A stretch of DNA of 64,000 nucleotides from Craspedostauros australis (taxonomy: Eukaryota > Bacillariophyta > Bacillariophyceae > Mastogloiales > Achnanthaceae): assembly GCA_026770025.1 (NCBI GenBank), contig JAMXDE010000011.1, forward strand, positions 1,798,001 through 1,862,000, in the 5' to 3' direction. Numbering within the stretch: position 1 is the stretch's first letter; every line of letters begins with the position of its first letter. This document shows, piece by piece, positions 42,664-54,472 of the stretch. Below the pieces are notes generated by a model that saw nothing but the letters and a program-made list of their open reading frames with translations, made no database searches and had not been told where the DNA came from. A program made the position numbers and the translations under genes.

Positions 42664-43821
42664 TCAATGTCGAACGTACCCGGTCATGACGGCCCATCGC
42701 ACGAGCTCGGTTCTTGATCCAGTCCCTGTGGCGTCGTACATCTTCTGGATGATCTGCTGAATCCTTGTCACGGACATTGACTTGACATTCAGACCAGTGC
42801 CACGTTTTGGCATCCGCTCAGCAATCTCGGCGCTCGTGTAGCCATCGCACAGCAAGTTGAGAACGCGACGTTCCGTCGTATCCAACACCACGTTGGTCTT
42901 CTTCACCACCTTCTGGCTGTTGTCCTTCATCAGTTGCTTCAATTCTTCCAAATCGTTTTTCAAAGTGCGTAGACTATTGCTGGTCCCGCTATCGCCGCCG
43001 TCAACGTCGCCGGACATCATGGTGATGGCGGACGTGCCCTGCTCCATCGCCTCGCGTCTGCGAATGACGTTATCGACAATGCTGAGAAGCTCGTTGGGAT
43101 CGAATGGCTTCGTCAAATACACGTCGGCACCGGCGCGATATCCCGCGACGCGATCCTGCGTCATGCCTTTGGCCGTGAGGAAGAGGATGGGAATGCGTTG
43201 CAACCGCTCCTCCTTCTTGAGCAAGCGCACCAGCTCGATGCCGTCGTCGGGTCCCTCCTGCATGCGAATGTCGCTGATGATGGCATCGGGCACGTTGGTG
43301 TGCGTGCGGCACACCTCGAGCAAGGCGTGGCGATCGGCGCAGGCCGTGACCTGGTATCCGGAATCGTAGAGGAAATCGCCGACGGCGGTGCGGATGGAAT
43401 CCTCGTCGTCGACCAGTAGGATCCACTTCGAATTGCGATATTGGAATTTGAGGGAGGATGGGTCGGTTGTCGGGGCTTTCGCGGGAGGCGGCGGAGGATC
43501 GCTGCTGTCGTCACTATTGTCCCTATTGTCACTCTTGTCATTGTTGTTGGCATTGCCATCGTTCGAATTGGGAGACTTGGAAACTGCATCAAAGTTCCAT
43601 CGCTTGGCGTGCAAAGCGGGCGTCGATGCTCTTGTGGATGCAGCACATGATGGTGAGCCTCGTCGCGTTGATGTCAGCTTCCTCGATGGCCATGAGTAAG
43701 AGAACGCCGCGACATGATCGACATGATGGGGAACAGCCAGGAGAGGAAGAGCCAGATGGAGGATCGACGGCAGAACCCTCACTCGTATTCTTGCTTTGGA
43801 TGAAGGTGCGCTTCTTGCCAT
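42664..43821 (-). CDS. Plastid-targeted response regulator, TctD/Ycf29-like, 385 aa
   Basis: Single exon. The N-terminus has a signal peptide core (LPSILHLALPLLAV) followed by HVAAFSYSWPSRK. The Phe after Ala-Ala, with a basic Ser/Thr-rich stretch behind it, is the diatom plastid-import (ASAFAP-type) pattern. Residues about 130-255 form a receiver domain with the acidic pair in LLVDDEDSIR, the phospho-acceptor Asp in IISDIRM, the Thr in FLTAKGM and the Lys in YLTKPFDPNELL. Residues about 320-385 form a LuxR/NarL-type helix-turn-helix (TTERRVLNLLCDGYTSAEIAE, then GTGSRTELVRWA). Both parts resemble Ycf29 (TctD), which is encoded in red algal plastids. The protein would act as a transcription regulator in the plastid stroma. 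A linker at about 85-125 is Asn/Asp/Ser/Pro-rich. Confidence 0.88.
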   Translation of the reverse strand: MARSAPSSKARIRVRVLPSILHLALPLLAVPHHVDHVAAFSYSWPSRKLTSTRRGSPSCAASTRASTPALHAKRWNFDAVSKSPNSNDGNANNNDKSDNRDNSDDSSDPPPPPAKAPTTDPSSLKFQYRNSKWILLVDDEDSIRTAVGDFLYDSGYQVTACADRHALLEVCRTHTNVPDAIISDIRMQEGPDDGIELVRLLKKEERLQRIPILFLTAKGMTQDRVAGYRAGADVYLTKPFDPNELLSIVDNVIRRREAMEQGTSAITMMSGDVDGGDSGTSNSLRTLKNDLEELKQLMKDNSQKVVKKTNVVLDTTERRVLNLLCDGYTSAEIAERMPKRGTGLNVKSMSVTRIQQIIQKMYDATGTGSRTELVRWAVMTGYVRH

Positions 43822-44871
43822 GGTTGGTTGGTTGGATGTGGTGCGTACTAGTATGGGTGATTGTGAATGATTGGTGATGGCGGAGTGCAGAGCGCAGAGC
43901 GCACAAGAGAAGAAGGAAGATGAGAGGCAGGAAGCGGAGGAGATGGGTCAGCGTCAAGGGAGGGAGTGGGGAGAGCGACAGTGTCTGGGCGTGAAAGTTC
44001 CAAAGTTCTTCATTGATCGAAGGTCTTCCATTTGAGTGTTTCGCCACTCCCTTTATTTCCGCAGCGGCAGTCCCGCAGTCCTCGAGAGTCTTGGATGAAT
44101 GTTGCAATTCGGTACTCAACCACTGAATCCAGTTATATAAAATCCGTGAATTATAACCTGTTGATGTCGCACCAAGAACAATGACCGACATCCAGGCACG
44201 CTCGCAATTTTGTTGTGACGGTTGGATTCCGACCAAAGCCACGGGCCTCGCATCCTCGGCAAGACCGACTCTGCGGTTGCCTTTCTCGCCTTCCTTTCTT
44301 GCCTCTCAGTTCTTCTGCAGCAACATCGCGCCGTTGTTTTCGTGGTGCTCGTCGCCATCGTCAGTGAATCAACAAAATGCAGGAGGGGCGAACAAGAAAG
44401 ACGCATTGGTGCCGATCATCATCATCATCATCATCATCGCGCACACCACCATCAACAACATCAACAACATCACTATCTTCGTCGTCTTCATCATCGTCAT
44501 CGTAACGTGAGTGTATGATACCATACCATTATTGCAAGTGAGGTTGTGAGTGCACCGTAATCCTGTTCGTGCTCATCAACATTCTTTCTCGCTTGGATCG
44601 TGCTCTGCCAGCACGACGAGAGGCATCGGTCACTTGGGGGTGACCTCGTCAACAGGAAAGCAGCTGTTCCGACACTTGGCATCGCCTGCATTTTCTCACA
44701 AGCCGTCGTCTTTTTCTTCCTCTCTCCACGTTGCCATCACGGGCTGTCCTTGTTGCTGAATCGACGGTGGCACAACACTCTGCGACGCTCTGCGACACTC
44801 TCGGATTCCTGATTTAGCCAAAGAAGAAGCAGCACCAGCATTTCATATACCAATACTCCACTTTATTCATC
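43822..44871. other. Divergent intergenic region
   Basis: This is the shared upstream region of the TctD-like gene (minus) and the Costars gene (plus). It contains an ATC microsatellite at about 44415-44438. Short frames here show no domain signal. Confidence 0.5.
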
Positions 44872-45454
44872 ATGGCAGAAGCATCATCACCCAAGGTCGA
44901 CATCAAGAATGAGATCATCTCGTCTGGTTCCATCATCTCTGAGCAGAATGTACGTCCATTCCAACTGCATGCTTCACACTTGCTTCATGCGTGTGGTACT
45001 TCGTATTATACTTGTTTTGTTGAGGTTGTCTCGAGATCAGATCAAAGCGCATTATTGCACCCCCATGATTTCTGTACTCTGCTTGTTGGGATCAACGTCA
45101 CTCTCGATCCAACTTTCGGCACTCACATCTTTCCTTCTCGAACGAATTCACTCCAATGGCATTTGGCATTGATGATGATGATGATGATGATGGCAACAAC
45201 GATGACAATGATAGACCCGCCTTGATGAAGAAGTCGATCAGCTGCTGATCGACATCCGGCGCATTGGCACCGCCGGCAAACCACACGTGCTATTCGGTGA
45301 GCTGTTTGATGACGATGAGGTCCAGAATTACTACGAGGCCTTGGTGGGGACGTTGAAATCGGCCAAGAAGCGCGGTCTCATCGCCTTCAAGGGACAGATG
45401 CTGTTAAAGGGACCCTCCGACAAGGTCGAAATAACAATCGTCGGCGAGGAATAG
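44872..45454 (+). CDS. Costars-domain protein (ABRACL-like), 105 aa, two exons
   Basis: Exon 1 is 44872-44949 (26 codons, donor GTACGT) and exon 2 is 45215-45454, both phase 0. The second exon gives a whole Costars domain: LDEEVDQLLIDIRRIG, HVLFGELFDDDEVQNYYE, ALVGTLKSAKKRGLIAFKGQ and MLLKGPSDKVEITIV. Length is close to the stand-alone Costars/ABRACL proteins, which affect actin dynamics and cell motility in Dictyostelium and animals. The intron's 3' end is unusual: a TAG acceptor directly after a TGA/CAA repeat with no pyrimidine tract. Even so, this acceptor is the one that joins in frame just ahead of the domain. A cytosolic actin-regulating role follows from the family. Confidence 0.88.
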
Positions 45455-46171
45455 ATCCAGAATGGTGCACTCTACGGCACTGCGGTGTCATATCATCTGG
45501 AGTGCGACGTGGCGCAACAGGAGAACGGCAAAGCAGCAGCCGCCGCAAGAGAAGATACAGGGAATGCTGTCGAGAATGCATCGCTCTGTTTTCATCGCGA
45601 GTTGCGGGGAGAGACAAAGATCCAACGCAGCCACGATCACCAAAGTTCAGTACGCTCTCCACCATTCCAACCATCATTCAGCAGCGCAAGTCGCCGCCTC
45701 ACATCATATCACGCCAAGAACGACGTTGCAAAACAACAGAAAGAGTCAGCACCATACAACGAACATGCAAGATAGAACGATGAGATCAGCACAGGAGTGG
45801 TGCCGATGTCAATCGCTCAATCTCAATGTCTGATGCACGATTACCAGTATGCATGGCGGAGAATAGTCTGCTCCACGCCATGCGACGGGACTAATCCACT
45901 CCAACCACAAACTTTGGTGGACGAATAACTGTTCAAATCCACAGACATGTGCGCAAACGCGTATGCGCGCAAACTACAACAACTAAAATGCAATACAGAT
46001 CCACCAGCAACGCGACCCTGCAACACAAGAGAACTACACCAAACAGGAAAAGTGATTGCGCCGTCCAAATCGAACGAATTTATTGTTTCTGGAGACCCCC
46101 ATGCACTAAACTCTTGAACACATCAGCATCTCTTCCCAGTGTGTTTATGGCAGTCTTTACCCCCTTACTAT
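45455..46171. other. Convergent intergenic region
   Basis: This separates the 3' ends of the Costars gene (plus) and the HMG-box gene (minus). Overlapping short frames at 45462-45833 have no domain. It presumably contains both 3' UTRs. Confidence 0.5.
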
Positions 46172-48049
46172 CTACATTCCATCATGATACGAGTGGCCCT
46201 GCCGGCCACCATATGCCTGATTGTACCCCGACGAACGTCCATGATGGCGCTGGTTTTGGCCATGCGCGTGATGCTGTCCATGGTGTGGACCGTAGTCGTA
46301 GTATCCATGTGGTTGCCCGTACATGTGCTGAGGCGGATAAGCGTATCCGTGATGGCGAGGGTCGTGTTGCAGTGGTTGGTGAGGATGCGGATGGTGTTGC
46401 GGCGGCGGCGGTGGTGGCATCTGGTTGTGCATGTGCATATCGTGGCCCGGGTGCATATGGTTGTAGGGATCGGGCTGTCCAATGTGGGGCACTCTCTTCG
46501 GGTCGATCTCTTCTTCCTCGTCCTCCTCCTTGTCGATGGGGTGCATGCCGTTGTGCTTGTCTGCTTCGCGTTCGTAGTATTGTTTGTCTTCGGCGGACAG
46601 TTGCTGTGGGTCGCGGACACACACAGATCAGAGCATGAAGTGGTGACAGAAGATGCATATTCGGACGGTACAGGAAATGCGTGCAAACAGAGAGCAGTTG
46701 TGAGGTTACATTCAATTCAATTCAATTCAAGTGGCTTGACTCTGATGTTACCATGCGTCTTGTCACCTTTCACCAAGTTCTCCACTCTTCGCTCTGGCAC
46801 TCAACGCGCACGCAACACATGTGCACGACAGCAAATCAACACACCGCGTCTTCTCTCTCACGAGTCGACAACGTACCTTCCATGCAGTTCCAACCAACCG
46901 AGCAACGGATCCTCTCTCGGATGGCACCCCGTGATCCGTCTGCTTGAGGCGCAACACGTGCGCAGAGAAGAACATGTTGTAGCCCGTTTTGTTGCGCTTG
47001 CGGTTGGACTGCTTTTCCGGTGGCTGATACTGCGCCATCTGCTCGTCGTACCGCTTGCGGTCCAACCGGGCGCGTTCCTCGTACTTGGCTTTTTCCTCCT
47101 TGGCCATGTCTCTCCACACGAGGCCCGTGGCGGCGACGAGATTGGCAGGCGGGATGCGGCTCATCACGTCGTCTGCATCGGTGCTTTCCAACGCTTCCTC
47201 GTTCTTCTTCTTTACCGCGGCGAAGCGGTCCTGGATGAAGATGTTGTATGCCGAGAGGGCGCGTCTGGGGGCGCTTTGGTCCTTGCGCTTGCGTTTGTAA
47301 CTTTGTTTCCGCTTGCTGACGAAGTCCTTCATCTTCTTGATCTCGCTTTGCAACCGCGTGATGTGATTCTGCTTGCGCTTGAGGATGTCGTACATCGTGT
47401 TCTCCAACGGAGTCGTCATGGTGCACGAATCGATGTAGGCCATGTCCGGATCGTGTTGTACCGCACGCGGCGGCGATGGTATGGAGTTGGTGGATGGATC
47501 GATTTCACTGCTTTGGGAAGAATTGATCTGGAGGTGATCCATCGGTTCGTTCGTTGGCGGTGACGCAGGTGGCGCTTCCACACCGACACCGAGGTTTCCA
47601 TTCATGTTTGCATTCACATCGATGTTTCCATTCGCATCCATATTTGTGTTGGCGTTCATGTTGGCATTCGCATCGATGTTTGCATTGATAGCGTTCATAT
47701 CAGCGCCCACGTTCGCACCAACGGGCGCGTTGGCGTCGGCGTCGACCTTGATATTCGCGTTCATACCGCCCATCACATTGGGATGTTCCTGTGGCACATT
47801 GTCCATGGGAGGTGGTTGCGTCGGCTCTGGCCCTGCAACGATGCTCTGCCCTGGTGGCGGCGGAGGTTGGGTTTCCAAGGCGAGGTGGTCATTGTCCGCA
47901 GGAATGGTCGGAGGAGCAGTCATGGCTGCGGGGACACTTTCTGCTGGATTGTGGTCGTGAGGCTTCAGCCCATGGTCTTGAGTGGGGAGACCGAGGCCGT
48001 CGTCAAGCGGCTCCCCGCTTGGTTTGTATTGTCCGATTTCTACGCTCAT
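46172..48049 (-). CDS. Two-HMG-box DNA-binding protein, 534 aa, two exons
   Basis: Exon 1 runs to 46877 (donor GTACGT) and exon 2 is 46603-46172 (acceptor CAG), both phase 0. The join completes the second HMG box: VARLVGTAWK then QLSAEDKQYYEREADKH. Box 1 is at residues about 260-340 (APRRALSAYNIFIQDRF, TGLVWRDMAKEEKAKYEERA) and box 2 at about 353-430 (KRNKTGYNMFFSAH). The N-terminal region is Pro-rich, then has a degenerate Asn-Ala-Met repeat (NANINANANMNAN-type). A basic coiled stretch (KRKQNHITRLQSEIKKMK) precedes box 1. The tail is rich in His, Pro, Gly and Tyr. I chose the ATG at 48049 because a CAG acceptor-like site lies 12 bases before it; an in-frame ATG at 48130 is the alternative. 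It is a nuclear architectural or transcription factor. Confidence 0.9.
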
Positions 48050-49305
48050 TGGCAGGTTGTTCTGGAGAGCAAAGTAGTTGCACGTCAAGGTGTGTGAAAG
48101 TTCTGCTCGGTATCTGTCATCCCATGCCATGCCAAAACACGTCGTTAGGCGAAATGAAGCACAGCGAAGTGGAATGATGGACGGCGAAGACGTGATGTTG
48201 CTGTGAGTAAACTGCTATTGATGCTGCTGATCTCATTTCGATGGAATGTGCTGGCACACTCGATTCTCACTGTCATGAAGGAAGCAGTCAACCACTCAAT
48301 CACGTGTTTGGCCATCGCGCCATGATTGTGTCAGGAAGACAGAGATGGAGAACAAGAGAGCTGAAGAGAGTGATGGTGTCAACTGATGACTAATCAAACC
48401 TCCCTCCGCGCCATGCCATGGCACGACAAAGATAGGAACATTCATGGCATCACACCAACCCACCCTCCATGAACACGGACACGATGCAAGTCCAACGACA
48501 CAGTCACACCATCACGCCATCACATCGTCACCATCGAACAGTTCCATCAGACTCACTTCTCCAGTTCTGCTTTCGAAATTGTGGTGCGGGAGAGGTCAAC
48601 CAAGAAGAAATGGAGACGACGACACAGCGAGGATGTGATGAATTGGACAGCGTATTCGGGGTGGTAGATGAACACACCGCAATGCAATTCTTCATGAAGG
48701 TAAAATCGGTCTCCCACCATTTTCACTTCGTTGCTGGATGATCAGCATTGCTTGAATGGTGCCGCATGCGTCTGGGTCGTGTCGTAACACATGGTGGTCG
48801 ATTAACACCGAGATGTCTCACGACACGAGTTTTCGTCCATTCGTGATTTGACTGTATCGATCGATGTACACTACAAAGTTATGTCTAGATGTCTGAAAGC
48901 ACCCAAACGAACAGCGAAGAAAAACAGTGATGCGGAAGTTGATCTTGGTTGTCTCACGAACAAAAACAAAGACAACTTCAGCCACTTCGCTCTTTGCTTC
49001 CAACTCCCTCCACTCGATCGTGGGAACTGCGAGGCACCGGAGATCGCATGGTGTTCCAGCAGCACACACAATACCATGCCATTCGACTAGAGTATAGTTG
49101 GTCGTACGACTATACCAAGTCGTAATACCATACTCAGCAACCAAACAGTCACAAAGACAGCTTCGGACTGCACAGGCAGGGCAAGGAGACGGAGCGAATC
49201 GACGGTCACGCCCACACGGAGAGAGTCGGAGAGAGTTGCAAGCCAACCAACTGCCAAGAGTGTCCAGAACGCTATTCGCATACAAAAAGAAGGAAGAGGC
49301 GAAGC
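48050..49305. other. Divergent intergenic region
   Basis: This lies between the HMG-box gene (minus) and the CLEC16A homologue (plus). A 5' UTR intron of the HMG gene may end at 48061. No other gene is recognised. Confidence 0.5.
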
Positions 49306-52300
49306 ATGTTCTCACGCGGCGCAACGCAGCCAGGCCAGGGATGGGGACGCCAACAGAATGGCAGCAGCATCAGCAGCGCGCAGGGTCGTGGCAATAGCAA
49401 TGGCAACAATGGCAACAGGAGACGGACGAATGGAAAGGAGGAGTACGCCTCGCCTTTGAACGAACTGATCAAGCGCATGGATCGTGTGGGCGAGCTGGTG
49501 CATTGCAGCCGCATGGACTTTCTGCATGCCTTGTCGGGTGGTGGAGCAGCCACGCCCACACGGCGATCTGCGGCGTTGTCCATCGTCAACTCTCTCAAGA
49601 AGCTGAGGAAACGTCTGCCTCTGGATGAGGCGCTCGGCAGCGACGGCCGCTTTGGTTTCGGAGCGCCGGCCTCAGGTGGATCGGCAGTGTCGTCGATTGC
49701 CAACCTCTCGTTGGAGGAGAATGCCCACATCCGTCGCGATGCTCCGCCCCGCATCGTTGCCATGGCTGCGGAGGACATCAGCGAGATGATCGAATGCCTC
49801 AGGCGGATTGCGGAGCTCGTTATTGTCAGCGAACGCGTCGTGGCAAAGGAATCGGAAATTCAGGAGAAGCTGCGATCGACCGATGGTTCCGTTTCGCCGG
49901 AGGAAAAGGAGGAGCTGCGCAACAGCCGGTCGCCGGATTCCGAACAGTACTCCTCCCTGTTCGATGAGTTCTTCGAACGAAGCGGGTTGGAGCTCATTGT
50001 CAACATCGCCACGGGAAAGTGCTTTGACATCACCGTGGCGCAAGCGCAATCCTTCGATGAAAATGACTCGAGCCCAACGCCGAAAAATGACGCCAGTGGG
50101 AATACGCAGCATGGCAGCGACGATGGTGGCGATGATGGAGATGGTGGGGACGGTGGGGAGAACAACCAGCAACAATCGTCGGCCAATGCATCCATCGACA
50201 GCCACGATTCCAAACCATCGGGTGGCAACGATCAGCTCATGTGTCTGCTCCTGCCGCCCATCAGCGTCGCTACACAGGCCGTGCAATCCATATCGATCAT
50301 GGTGCAGAATGTGTCAAGAGCAACATCCCTCTACTTCATCCTCTCCGGCAATCACGTCAACGAACTCATCCAAATGCCGTTGGACAAGCTGAAGCAGGCC
50401 GACTGGAACACGAGGGCGGTGGAGGAAAGCCTGGCGCAACGCAAGCACGCCAGTCCGGAAATATCAGAACTCACGACGCACTTCGTCACCTTCCTCAAGT
50501 CGCTGGCATTGCGCATGAACGCCGAGACGTTGCAGTTCTTCCTCACGTATCCCATGGAGCAGATAGGTGGCAGCAGCGACGAAGATGACGACGACGATGA
50601 CGCCCACAGCACCGCCGGCACGCAGACCGCGTCCTCCTCCCATTTCTCGGAGCATTCGCAAGCCTTCAGCAACGGTATCGGCCATGATCCTGACGACGAC
50701 CGTCCGTTGGATGAAATCACGGAGGATCGCGAGAGCCTAACGCGTCACTCGTCCCAGGCAGCCGACACATCCAAACCGGTCGTTATGCAAGAGGTCGTGG
50801 TCAAATTCCCGCTCTATGCTCGAGCATTGGAATTCTGCGCAGCGCATCAGGACAATTTCATCCGTGTCACTGCCATGAACATATGCCTCAACACGTTGAG
50901 ACTGGCCACCGTCCAGCCCATCAACGAGGATGGTTCGAATGAGGTCGACTTTGAAGCATCCTCCTCGCCCGATGGTGTCCTGCACAATGCCAAGCCGTTG
51001 CCGTTTCGTGAACGACTGTCCATCGCACAACACGTCTGCTCACCGTCCCGCGTGGAGCGCTTGGTCTCTCCCATCTTTACCAAGCTCGCGCAGCTCTGGG
51101 GCATCCTCGAGGAGAAGTTCCGTGAGGTGGGGGAGAAGGATGCCAGTTCGCAATCGAGGGCCACGGCCAAGATTGCGCTTGCCAAGGAAACGTCACGCAG
51201 AAAGCGCATGACGGCCGCGTTCAAGGATATCGCATTCAAGTTGCAGGATGAGCTGGAGCTCCTGGAGGATGTATTGAAGGTATGTGGTGTTGATCTGTGC
51301 TGTCGTGTGCTGTGTTGTACTATTGTATTTGATTGCGCTCGGGATGGCGCGTGGCATGTCGATGGACGCTCGTCGCACCATCCTGTTGTTGGAAGGCAAC
51401 TACAATCAAGGCAGTGCGATGCGGCCAAAAACTCACATGTATCGTCGCCTCGTCGCTCCATTTCAAACTTCAACCATTGCATCGCCAACTCCATCGCATC
51501 GCACATGACGTCACATCACCAAAAAAGGTCGGATTGACCTCATTGAATGAGCAAGTGATCGAGATGATGCTGGCAACCTTCGTGTACCCCTTGCTCATGC
51601 AACCGATGCTACTGTACTTCCAACGAGCCAAAGTGCCAGATTCTGTGCTGTTCGCTGATACACTCCATGATCACACCACGGGACGCAGGATCAAACCCGT
51701 GGATTACGCAGACGCTGAAAAGTCCTTCATTTCGGCACCTGCAAAGTCTGCCTTCTTCATGCTGACTGCAGTATTCTACTCAGTGACGAATCGACCCTTG
51801 CTCAATCTCCTGTTCTGCGCGCTGTTCCATCCGCTATCCCCGGATGCATCCGGTGAGACCATGATCCGCGCCAAGGCCGATGTTGCCTGCGTCGACGCCA
51901 ATGGCAAGAAGAGCATTCGGGTGGACCCAGTTGCCTCGGGTGGATCCAACTACGGCAATGGAAGCAGGAGAGTATCGGCCCAACAGCAGCAGCCCAAGTA
52001 CCTGTTTGGAACAGTTACGGGGGAGAAGCTCCAGTCCATGCATTCGCCGACCAACCACGACCCCAGTGTGTGCACGTTCGTGCTCGCACCTGCGCTGGCA
52101 GAAGTCTTGCAGTCGACAGGAGACGACCTGGCCATCATCGCACGCAGCAGGCACAACCCGTACCGCCGGGCCATCTTCCAATGCTGCAGATTATCGCACG
52201 AGCTCTCCGACCTCAAACCATTGTCCATCATGGCAATCGACGCCGCCGTGTCATCGTTGGATGAAACCTTCGTGGTTGACGTCTTGCAGGGTGTCAAATT

Positions 52301-54013
52301 CCAAAAGCGGTTCCGTGAAGCAACGCCTGGCGACGAGCGCCGTTCCGATTCCTCCTGGGCACGGTCCCTCGACGACAGAGGCATGGGCGGACCGGCGGCT
52401 CGAGAGTCACGCATGTCCCTGCAAAACAAAGGCAACTACGATTTTCTGAACGAGATGTTGTCGTCCTTCAAAAGCTCCTTGATCTATGCGACGCCAGGGT
52501 GCAACGGTGAGTCGATGTGAAAGGCATCTCTATCGCTGTCGCCATCACGCTGGTTGTACTTGTAGCTGCTCGTTGTTGTGACCAATGCAAGCCTCTTGCT
52601 GCTGTGCTGTGTGAGGCTTTGGCGTGATGTGGAATGCGAAGACTTCAACTCACAGCATTCCGCCATGGTATCGCTTCCACGACCCTTTTCCTCTATCACA
52701 TCTGCATCCAATCCCTGCTTCCATTTCTTATTTTTATTCTGATTTGCATTCATTTTATTAATGCAGGCAACTGGAAACTTGTCTTCGATCCTGTCGCCGC
52801 GCATGCCTTGTTATGTTCCACGAGAGGAAGTTCGGACGTGCTGTCCACAGCATCGACTGGGTCCACCGTAAGAAGTCGCCAGGCAGCTGGGTTCTTGTCG
52901 GACATGCCGCAGGCCATCGAGAAATATCTGGGATCCGCGTGGGTATTCTCGAAGGATCCCGAGCTGCGCAGCGGCATGATCACGGATGTCCTGTTCTTTT
53001 CGAAATCCACTTCCAACAATGATGCCGTGGTGGACAAGCTGCGTTCTGTGACAGGTGGCGGATCGATCGATGAGGGACAGCCAAACGGAGGCAGCACCAA
53101 GAATTTCGTCGCTCCCGTATCCTTCAAGGGCGATTTCGATGAATTGTGCACGCGTGCTTGCTCCTTCCCTCCCGCGCAGTACAGCACCAACGACGCTTCC
53201 ATCGAAGAGGCCATGTCCAGCATCCACGCATGGTTGCAAGCCGATGCATTTTGCAACTTCATTCGCACCGTCGGTGATCACCACAGGTTGCAATCCAGCG
53301 AGCGCAAATTGACCGGCTTTGCGCTCATGGACGACGGGCAAACGATGGATGTCAACGACCACAAGGCAGCGTACGGGCTCGTGTCGCCGCCAATCCAATC
53401 GTTGCTCTTCAATTCTCACCTCGAGCGGGCGATGGGGTCACAACAACACCAATCGCCATTGCCATCCGTGCCGAACGTGATCAGTTCCGGGAACATCATC
53501 AGCCTGATGGGCCAGACGGCCATCCCTTGCGTCTGCGAGGCACCGCCATCCTCTGCGTACCTCTTCTCCAGCGACTCCGCAAAGACCATATCGGAGGGCG
53601 TCACATGGCAGTCTCTCTACTTGGTGCTGCTGAACAATCACTTCATCCTGGCAGAACCGCACAACCGATCCAGCGGCGACGGGCGTGTTGTGACTGCATG
53701 CCCCTTGCAGACCACGGAAGTGAAGCAAGATCAAACTGACGCAGCAGAATCCACCGTAGCCCGCCGCCTTTTGATCCACCAACGCAGTTACACACAGAAG
53801 GCTCCGCCCGGACTCTTTCTGCGTTCGGAGGATGAGAGTTCCAAGAAGAACAAAGGCAGCAACTGCGACAGCGTGGCGAGTTCGTTGGACATTTGGTTCG
53901 AAAATCAAAACGCGGCACAGCAAGCATTTGGCATCATGAACGATGCCATCCTGCGGGCCAAGGCACAGCGTGGAATGAACTTGCGTCGTTATCTTGCGGA
54001 GTTCCGAACATAG
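49306..54013 (+). CDS. CLEC16A/Ema homologue, 1399 aa, three exons
   Basis: Exon 1 is 49306-51279, exon 2 is 51528-52506 and exon 3 is 52767-54013; junctions are phase 0 and phase 1 and the total is a whole number of codons. The FPL domain of CLEC16A is recognisable but split by two low-complexity inserts. Its pieces are FDEFFERSGLELIVNIAT (about residue 215), SIMVQNVSRATSLYFILSGN (about 329), HFVTFLKSLALRMN (about 393), and FPLYARALEFC with NFIRVTAMNICLNTLRLA (about 501-530). Further downstream, VIEMMLATFVYPLLMQPML and VFYSVTNRPLLNLLF match the conserved central region. Animal CLEC16A/Ema is a cytosolic membrane-associated protein needed for endosome maturation and mitophagy. Exon 3 encodes a less conserved C-terminal region. 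The same cellular role here is inferred from family. Confidence 0.88.
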
Positions 54014-54472
54014 ACAAAAATCATATTATACTAGAGTGTACAATACAACGGTATGGCATGGTATGCTATGCTATGCTATGGGAGAAGTCTTGTTGGCGCA
54101 GTAGAGCACTATCCCTACCTGTGTTAGTATTAGTTGGGATGAATCTTTTGCGGAGAGGTTCTGCGGAAAGTTCATCTCGGACGGAGGCGATGATTCAGTC
54201 GTGGATAAATGTTCAAGACCATCTTTGTGACTGACGCAATCCAATGAGTCACGTCGGTGTCAGAAACCGTGGCTGATTGTTTGGATTTCGTCATCGCAAA
54301 CGTCAACCCAACTCAGCACTTCATTCCGCTCGTTGTGTCACCACACTCAGCTATGGTCACAAGCATCAGTATTGAAGTCGTACGTGCAACAACAAGATCA
54401 GCAGCAACTCATACTAGTGTCACAACCTTACCAAAAGGGCGCAAGCGCACAAAGATAGGCAGAGAAAGGAAG
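54014..54472. other. Intergenic, no gene recognised
   Basis: This is the 3' flank of the CLEC16A homologue and upstream region of the LPA1-like gene. It contains a GGTATGCTATGC repeat at about 54053-54081. Confidence 0.5.

Noticed and set aside
46139-47563. Plus-strand open frame (474 codons) rich in Val and Leu
   Set aside because: Antisense to the two-HMG-box gene; hydrophobicity comes from reading His/Asn/Met-rich codons backwards.
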